Source: Ophryocystis elektroscirrha (Eukaryota; Apicomplexa; Conoidasida; Neogregarinorida; Ophryocystidae). From it: a stretch of 13,995 bases of DNA. The notes under the pieces were generated by a model that was given only the letters and a program-made list of their open reading frames with translations, was not told the DNA's origin and did not search any database. The position numbers and the translations under genes were made by a program. Positions 8,582 through 13,995 of this stretch are shown here, piece by piece; position 1 is the first letter of the stretch, and every line of letters begins with the position of its first letter. The DNA lies in NCBI GenBank assembly GCA_030141585.1, contig JAQIFP010000098.1, positions 3,731-17,725 of the forward strand, read 5' to 3'.

Positions 8582-11500
8582 GTAATACGAAATTGACTGA
8601 AATAAATTGCTAGCTTACGATATGTCTGCTTCGGACTGGAATGATGTCATACTCTCTGTTCATCATGAGATAACGAAATTAGCTAGGATATATGAAAATA
8701 AATTAGCCGAGGAAGCACGGGATAATCAAAAATATAAAGGTATTATTGGTTTTATTGCCATGTATATTTCAAGATCTACAAATGTCCATAAATGTGCCTA
8801 AAACTGACGATATTTAATTTTTGCAATTTTTAATATAGACTTAGGTCATCTACTCTACTAACTGGTACATGAGTAGCATTAAAAAATCTTTGAAAAAATG
8901 GTTATTTATGTGGAATATTCACGAGTAATTATAGTATTTGTGCTTGAATGTTTTAAGGAGTTCTGAAGATGAAGAGAAAATATTACGGGAGCTCAAAAGC
9001 TGGCATGATTCCACCAAAATTTTCTCATATCTTGACAAACCTTTATCTTTTGATTCCCTAAATAAGATTCCGTTAAAATTTTCAAGCTCTCATGACTATT
9101 TAATGCATTTTCTACCTTTATTTCTTATTGAAACCAAAAGCATGATAAACCACGCTATAGAAACAAATTTGAGCGATCCTTTAACTGTCACAAGTATTGT
9201 ACGTATAAATTCAAAATAAATTATTCAATAATTCCTCAACGGCTTCTTCATATGCTAGTATATATATATATATATCATTTGTATATCATTTTTTATGGTA
9301 TTAGGAATACATGTTTTTCCAAAAGTATACATAAATTTAAACGTCTATATATATTTATGTATAATTTATATGATTTTATATATACATATATATATAAATA
9401 TATTTTGTAAATATATTTATTATTATAGTAAACCTATATATAATATAAAATATATATTTTATATGCATACAGGTTCATTTATCGTTGTACATGAGTTTAG
9501 ACCTATTTCATATATAACTGTGCATGTATATATATTTATAGATACAGTATATGTATTCCGACAATATCTTAAATAATAATGATATATATGAGCATAAGTA
9601 GAGGTATATTTTTGCAATATACATTTACTTGATTACGTATGTGTACAAATAATAGTTAAAAGAAAACAAAATATTTGTGTGTAAAAAAAATTAATGTGTG
9701 TTTGAATAATTAGGACCGGATCATACCTGAAGGCGATGAAATATGCATCATCTTATATGTAGAGGAAAATGAAGACACATTTTTCAGAAATGACCTTGTT
9801 TTATTGAAACAAGGAGACTCATTTACTAATTTTGGAATTATTAGAAGTATTGATCGAAAATGTAAAATTTATTTGACAATGAAAAAACGAAATGTTCCAC
9901 GTTTGCGAGGCACAACGTTAATATATCATATAGGCTCTTTAGTTCCTATATTAAGAGAGTTTGAGGTATTATCTTCAAAATTTTTCAATTGGCATAAGGC
10001 TTTATATGATTTTCCTTCATTGGAAGATACCATACGAAATCAATTGTTACAAAATTCTTCTGCCAAGACTAAGGAAAAATACTTTATTATGCCAAAAAAA
10101 TTAAACCAAAAGTTAACCAAAGTATATAACTCCTCCCAAATGGAGGCTATAAATAGCGCTCTGAAATTGAATGGAATTACTTTAATTCAAGGCCCTCCTG
10201 GTATTTAATTTACTAGTAAAAGTGATGTAATTTATATTCAAATAAATTATACTTATTACGTATAAATGTAGATCACTAATAACAGTTATCACCTATTATA
10301 TAATAAATTATTTATATAGATCAATTATATCCATATGTATATATATATGCTTTTACTAAAAATTCTCTCAAGTGATTGAATACTTATTTATTTATAATTT
10401 ATATATATATATATATATATATATTTAGGTTATATATATACATAGGAATAGTTACATTTAACAATTTAAATTTTATACATTATTGTATAATTATAAAGTT
10501 GTTAACCGTTGCTTGAATATAGAATACTATTGATTATTGATAGTATATATTTTGTATAAACAGGAACGGGAAAAACAACTACAATAATAGGAGTTATAAG
10601 TGCACTTCTTCACGCAATAAGTCCCGATGAAAAAAAAAAAAAAAAACCATCTGTAATTTTTTCATTGCATTCTTAATCTGGTAGGAAACATTACAGAAAA
10701 ACCAGTCTTCCCCTAGTAATAATAAAGCTGTTGATAAGGTAAAACTTTTACCGTCAATTCATGCTAGCCAAAATAATAGCTTATTATTGCATTTTGTATA
10801 CTCAGTAAATGATACATATATATCATCAATAAGTGAAAAGTATTTTAAGTATTAGTTGATTATAAGTTAATCTTCTAGTAAAATAATAATATCTTATTTT
10901 TATTAATCTAGTGCGTATAGTAAATGCTAAGTTATTTTGTTTAATTTTGTACAAACTATTTAAGATTTATTAAACGTATAATGGAACTTATTAATAAAAT
11001 TATATATATAAGATTTTATTAATAAGAATTATTTAGTTTATTGTACGAATTTTCGGTGTGATGTTTACTTCATAATATAATGGAAACAAATATGTATATA
11101 ATACAATTATATCAGTAATTATTAATATATTTAATAATAATAATTAATACATAAATTTACAAATAGTAATTTTGCATTTTAATCAAAATAAATACAAACT
11201 ACTGTATAATAGTATTTTCGACTAAAGAAATAAAATGTTTAATATATTACTTAGGACAGTGCTATAATCTCTTCGCAACCATGGATTTATAATTCAAATT
11301 ATACCAATTGGTATGATAAAACGCCAGCTAAAGTTCCAGCTGTAACAGAAAAATACATTTTGAAAGGTGAAGAAACTGCTCAAAGGAGACTTCTTGTATG
11401 CGCTCCATCAAACGCAGGAGTTGATGAAATAGTTAGACGTGTCGTTGCTGATATTAATTTGGGAGGTGGAATTTACAACCATGATGGTGTTAAATACACC

Positions 11501-12439
11501 CCAAAGGTATTTCAACATAATTTATATCAAATAATATTAATACTTAATCTTTGAGAATATATATATATATATATAAATTACAAGACTTATTAACAATATA
11601 CTAGTATAATGTCTTTGTTTTAATAATTTCTTATAAACTGACGATTAGAGATATTTATTGTGTAATATAACAGATAGTAAGAGTCGGGAGAAACACACAT
11701 TCAAGTTTGATAGAATACAGCTTAGATAATTTAATTAATCGTTCGAGAAAAGAAAAAGTTTTAGACACAAGTGACATAGTTTTTGCAACATTAAATGCAT
11801 GCGGTTCCGACATTTTGGATGGCATGTTTTTTGACACAGTCATTATAGATGAAGCCGGCCAAGGAGTAGAAACGTTAACCCTTATTAGTCTTAAACATAG
11901 ATGCTCTAGATTAATTCTTGTGGGTGACACAAATCAATTGCCTCCTACTGTATTTTCAAGGTTGGCTATTCGCTATGTAATAAATATAAAAAAAAAAAAA
12001 TGATTAGAATTACAATCAGTCGCTATTTGCTCGACTTGAATCTTTGGGGGTTCCTAAAAACATATTAACAATTCAGTTCCGTATGCATCCATTAATAAGC
12101 CATTTTCCATCTAAAGCGTAAGCTATATTATTTAATTATGTCCAATTGGTTTTCTAGATTCTACGAAAATAAAATAGAGAATGCTACGGACATTTATGAT
12201 CGATGTAAACCGTTACTATTTTGGTATCAAATCCCCATTTTTAAACCCCAAGTTTTTTTCTCCATGGAATCACATGAAAAGGTAATATTTCTTAAATACA
12301 AAAATTAATGAAATCACATACACTATATACATAAAATTATTGCGTAGTGTATATTTAAATTATGTTATAATATCGATAAATTTTGTTGTATATAAGGTAT
12401 ATACAAACATAAACCACAATAATGTAATATAGCAACATT

Positions 12440-12490
<51 letters not shown>

Positions 12491-13374
12491 AGCCCTAATA
12501 CGTATTATTAGGTTAAGTATAATGTCTATGATATATGTCATAGGAGTATACATATTTAATATATAAAACAATTATATTAAAATACTATTTTAAAGAATTT
12601 ATTAAAGAATTATTTAAAAGGATTTATTAAAGAATTATTTTAAAGTATTATATTAAACAATTAAATTGAAGAATTATTTTAAAGAATATAAATACACTTT
12701 AATTTCTGAATAGTATTTAAATTATCAATAAGTGCACTAATTTACTGATTCGTAATTAATTGTTTTGTAATTAAATGTCTTATTTTCGGGAATAGATGAT
12801 ACAGCATTCATACTGGAATCCATCTGAAGTTATAGCTATTTGTAACTTTATGCAAATGTTGAAATTAATAGTAAGAAATTATGTTTATACATAGAAATTA
12901 TGTTAGTTCAAGACTTTTGATCCCGAATACAACTGGATGTCTAAAACAGCAATTATATCACCGTACAATGAACAGATTGCAATGATAAAAATTTTAATGA
13001 AAGCAATTTTAGGGGTAAAAGTCAGTTTTTAGTTAACTTAATTGTAGCTAAAGCAAAGCGAGGATTGCCCTGTAGATATTTCTACTGTGGATGGATTTCA
13101 AGGACAAGAAAAAGATTATATTTTATTTTCACTTGTTCGAGGGCAAGGCGCAAATTTATCCTCTATAGGTTTTGTAGCCAATAAAAACCGCATGAATGTT
13201 GCTATCACTAGAGCACGCTGTAATATCTGGTTTTTTGGCAATGCAAATGCTCTAAAAACTGATCCCGCTTGGAAATCTCTTCTTAAAGACATCAAAAATA
13301 GGGGTTGTGCTTACAAATTAACTAAAAACTCTCAAAATTTCTTCTTAAAAGTTCTTAAAAAACATTTGGAAAAG
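8443..13374 (+). CDS. SEN1: Sen1/senataxin-like SF1 helicase, about 13-14 exons, 3' end unresolved
   Basis: Sen1-type helicases unwind RNA-DNA hybrids and act in nuclear transcription termination. Well-supported exons: 8935-9198, 9714-10200, 10564-10652, 10685-10738, 11255-11506, 11674-11976, 12008-12117, 12158-12281, 12796-12870, 12907-13014, 13048-13374, in one frame of about 731 residues; upstream exons 8443-8581 and 8614-8739(or 8783) are tentative. Motifs in order: Q (SSQMEA, Gln 10137), I (GPPG|TGKTTT), Ia (CAPSNAGVDE), II (VIIDEAG, 11839-11859), III (LVGDTNQLPPTV), QFRMHP (12074-12091), SPYNEQ, DGFQGQE (13090-13110), VI (NVAITRARCN, 13195 on). The Sen1-like parts are KFSSSHDYLMHFLPLFLIET before the helicase core and IVRVG..H..L..YSLD before motif II. 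UPF1 or IGHMBP2 relatives are less likely from these parts. The gene follows separase on the same strand. Confidence 0.88.
8614..8739 (+). other. SEN1: Tentative helicase exon 2
   Basis: It encodes YDMSASDWNDVILSVHHEIT then a charged helix ending DNQKYK. Possible ends are AAG|GTATTA at 8740, GTATAT at 8762 or GTCCAT at 8784; only the last matches the phase-0 acceptor at 8934 directly, and its donor is poor. The exon itself looks coding, but its 3' border is unresolved. Confidence 0.55.
8740..8934 (+). other. Unresolved splice region in helicase 5' part
   Basis: It contains acceptors TATAG (8838), CTTAG (8844), GTAG (8876) and TATAG (8934), a yeast-like branch site TACTAAC at 8856-8862, donors GTACAT (8865) and GTAATT (8925), and an open stretch 8845-8924 reading VIYSTNWYMSSIKK and onward. 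One intermediate exon may lie here. No single path satisfies both phase and strong splice signals. Confidence 0.4.
8935..9198 (+). other. SEN1: Helicase exon: Sen1 N-terminal conserved box
   Basis: It encodes an acidic stretch SSEDEEKILRELKSWHDS, then IPLKFSSSHDYLMHFLPLFL and IETKSMINHAIE, resembling the Sen1 'F.s..dY...F.PLL..E' box. It ends at donor GTACGT (9199) in phase 0, which joins DRIIPEGDE at 9714. The start at 8935 follows TATAG; starts at 8958, 8961 or 8969 are alternatives. Confidence 0.75.
9199..9713 (+). other. 515-nt AT-rich intron
   Basis: Donor GTACGT, acceptor AATTAG at 9708-9713. It has (TA)n near 9259-9274 and irregular TATA-rich sequence to about 9550. A 93-codon open stretch at 9295-9576 is hydrophobic Tyr/Ile-rich low complexity and breaks the splice chain, so it is not called. 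Nothing else seen. Confidence 0.75.
9714..10200 (+). other. SEN1: Helicase exon: Sen1 barrel region, Q motif and first half of Walker A
   Basis: It encodes RNDLVLLKQGDSF and NFGIIRSID (beta-barrel-type region of Sen1/UPF1 helicases), then NSSQMEAINSAL (Q motif) and LIQGPPG, stopping after one base of the Walker A Gly at donor GTATTT (10201). The Lys/Asn/Tyr-rich segment between them has no motif. Confidence 0.88.
10201..10563 (+). other. 363-nt intron splitting Walker A
   Basis: AT-rich with a (TA)n tract near 10401-10424; acceptor ATAAACAG at 10556-10563. Its removal reconstitutes GPPGTGKTTT exactly. Confidence 0.87.
10564..10652 (+). other. SEN1: Helicase exon: second half of Walker A and poly-A tract
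   Basis: It encodes TGKTTTIIGVISALLHAISP followed by a run of 17 A (10630-10646) giving poly-Lys. Donor GTAATT at 10653; the next 32 nt form a short intron ending GGTAG at 10684. The A-run is prone to length error, but the present length keeps frame. Confidence 0.8.
10685..10738 (+). other. SEN1: Helicase 54-nt exon (linker)
   Basis: It encodes 18 residues ETLQKNQSSPSNNKAVDK, polar and likely disordered, between motifs I and Ia. Phase 0 on both sides, so skipping it would keep the frame. Donor GTAAAA at 10739. Confidence 0.68.
10739..11254 (+). other. 516-nt AT-rich intron
   Basis: Non-repetitive AT-rich sequence with no tandem array and no open frame of note. Acceptor ACTTAG at 11249-11254. 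I see no further feature in it. Confidence 0.78.
11255..11506 (+). other. SEN1: Helicase exon with motif Ia
   Basis: A polar linker (SSQPWIYNSNYTNWYDK) leads into RRLLVCAPSNAGVDEIVRRV (motif Ia, 11384-11443) and ends in YTPK before GTATTT at 11507, phase 0. The linker between motifs I and Ia is long for an SF1 helicase, and family members do vary there. Confidence 0.9.
11507..11673 (+). other. 167-nt AT-rich intron
   Basis: Donor GTATTT, acceptor ATAACAG. It contains a short (TA)n at 11555-11574. It is the shortest of the long-class introns. Confidence 0.85.
11674..11976 (+). other. SEN1: Helicase exon with motifs II and III
   Basis: It opens IVRVGRNTHSSL (Sen1-type 'iVRiG'), then DIVFATLNACGSDIL, motif II VIIDEAGQGVE (Asp 11848, Glu 11851) and motif III LILVGDTNQLPPTVFS. 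It ends RLAIRY before GTAATA at 11977. The following 31-nt intron includes a 13-A run. Confidence 0.94.
12008..12117 (+). other. SEN1: Helicase exon: QSLFARL and QFRMHP
   Basis: The start after GATTAG gives NYNQSLFARLE, matching the Sen1 spacing between 'S..A' and 'QSLF'; the alternative acceptor at 12019 would lose NYNQ. It contains LTIQFRMHPLISHFP and ends at GTAAGC (12118) after two bases of Ala. The next intron is 40 nt, to 12157. Confidence 0.9.
12158..12281 (+). other. SEN1: Helicase exon after QFRMHP
   Basis: It completes KAFYENKIENATD, a common 'FY...L.n' continuation, then KPQVFFSMESHEK, the strand before the SF1 'S..N..Ea' helix. Donor GTAATA at 12282, phase 0. Confidence 0.88.
12282..12795 (+). 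repeat. 514-nt intron with (TA)n and degenerate TTATTAAAGAATTATTT repeats
   Basis: It holds a (TA)n run near 12441-12482 and an imperfect repeat region about 12584-12690 of units like TTTATTAAAGAATTATTTTA. Acceptor GGAATAG at 12789-12795. Minus-strand open frames here come from the TA tract. Confidence 0.75.
12796..12870 (+). other. SEN1: Helicase 75-nt exon
   Basis: It encodes 25 residues, HSYWNPSEVIAICNFMQML inside. This corresponds to the SF1 'S..N..Ea..v......L' helix, with Trp-Asn-Pro-Ser-Glu at the motif core. Donor GTAAGA; the next intron is 36 nt, to 12906. Confidence 0.88.
12907..13014 (+). other. SEN1: Helicase exon with ISPYNEQ
   Basis: It encodes KTAIISPYNEQIAMIKILM, the SF1 RecA2 'gvItPY..Q' box. 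Phase 0 on both ends; the following 33-nt intron runs 13015-13047 (GTAAAA...TTGTAG). Confidence 0.9.
13048..13374 (+). other. SEN1: Helicase exon with motifs V and VI
   Basis: It encodes VDISTVDGFQGQEKDYI, VGF-like FVANKNRMNVAITRARCNIW (motif VI Arg 13210 and 13216) and a tail LLKDIKNRGCAYKL. The core helicase is complete by about 13318. An AAAAG|GTAAAA donor at 13375 is chosen as the border. Without it the frame continues into the satellite to TAA 13576-13578. Confidence 0.87.
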
Positions 13375-13801
13375 GTAAAAAAATATTTCAAACAAAAAAC
13401 AATAACAGCAAATAACATTCATTTAAAAGTCTTATATATATATACAACATTTATATATTTATATACATATACATATATAAATATATGTATATATAAATAT
13501 ATACAACATTTATATATTTATATACATGTATATATACAACATTTATCTATTTATACATATATATATATATATTTATAAATATATACAACATTTATATATT
13601 TATATACATGTATATATACAACATTTATCTATTTATATATACATATATATATATATTTATAAATATATACAACATTTATATATCTATATACATGTATATA
13701 TACAACATTTATCTATTTATATATACATATATATATATATATATAAATATATACAACATTTATATATTTATATACATGTATATATACAACATTTATCAAT
13801 T

Positions 13802-13833
<32 letters not shown>

Positions 13834-13889
13834 AATATATACAACATTTATATATTTATATACATGTATATATACAACATTTATCAATT

Positions 13890-13933
<44 letters not shown>

Positions 13934-13995
13934 TATACAACATTTATCAATTTATATATACATATATATATATATATAAATATATACAACATTTA
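13375..13995. repeat. AT minisatellite, 82-88-nt units, to the window edge
   Basis: Units contain ATACAACATTTAT, TATACATGTATA and a variable (TA)n. The TACATGTA palindrome core CATG recurs at 13525, 13607, 13691, 13775 and 13863, giving spacings of 82, 84, 84 and 88 nt. The length differences come mainly from (TA)n growth toward the right. A last partial copy lacks the CATG part. Open frames on both strands are repeat artefacts. Confidence 0.85.

Noticed and set aside
9295..9576. 93-codon ORF starting with ATG in the 515-nt helicase intron
   Set aside because: It is a hydrophobic Tyr/Ile-rich, TATA-derived reading. The exons on both sides join in phase 0 without it, and it has no motif and no splice borders that fit.
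11655..11930. Minus-strand 91-codon ORF
   Set aside because: Antisense of the helicase exon carrying motifs II and III.
12365..12571. Minus-strand 68-codon ORF
   Set aside because: Driven by the (TA)n tract of an intron.
271..13374. Idea that the separase and helicase form one functional cassette or new system
   Set aside because: They belong to different known nuclear processes, each with many own introns; simple head-to-tail adjacency in one window is not evidence of a shared function.
13801..13992. Minus-strand ORF in the right-edge array
   Set aside because: Product of the minisatellite, with no stop in the TA repeat.

Overview
This is a strongly AT-rich, intron-rich nuclear segment from a eukaryote, probably a protist. 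The exons use the standard genetic code: none of TAA, TAG or TGA interrupts the spliced frames. A haematozoan/apicomplexan-type parasite is my best guess from base composition and intron style, but nothing in the window proves the lineage. All genes I can support lie on the + strand. I see no tRNA, rRNA, CRISPR array, transposase or prokaryotic-type operon.

Two multi-exon genes lie head to tail. The first (271 to 8318, cut off at its 5' side by the window edge) encodes separase, the cysteine protease that cleaves cohesin at anaphase. I can chain ten exons with GT..AG introns and matching phases into one frame of 1832 residues ending at TAA 8316-8318. The catalytic His is at 7898-7900 and the catalytic Cys at 8046-8048. 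The second gene (about 8443 to 13374 or beyond, cut off or unresolved at its 3' side) encodes a superfamily 1 helicase of the Sen1/senataxin type, with every core motif from Q to VI visible. Its first exons (8443 to 8934) are only partly resolved.

Layout: 1-268 upstream intron made of 28-nt AT repeats; 271-8318 separase; 8319-8442 very short intergenic gap; 8443-13374 helicase; 13375-13995 minisatellite with units of about 84 nt, probably an intron or the 3' flank. Introns fall into two size classes, 31-40 nt and 167-516 nt. Several long ones are filled by AT-only tandem arrays, each with its own repeat unit (12 nt, 11 nt within a 121-nt higher-order unit, and 10 nt). Many open frames inside these arrays are artefacts, because such repeats contain no stop codon.

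The two proteins act in different processes: sister-chromatid separation, and transcription termination/RNA-DNA hybrid removal. I see no evidence of a joint system and nothing that looks like an undescribed molecular machine. The points worth a second look are the unusual active-site spacing and GHQ motif of the separase, the Ser/Thr-Pro cluster interrupted by a 34-nt microexon, the two intron size classes, and the array-filled introns.
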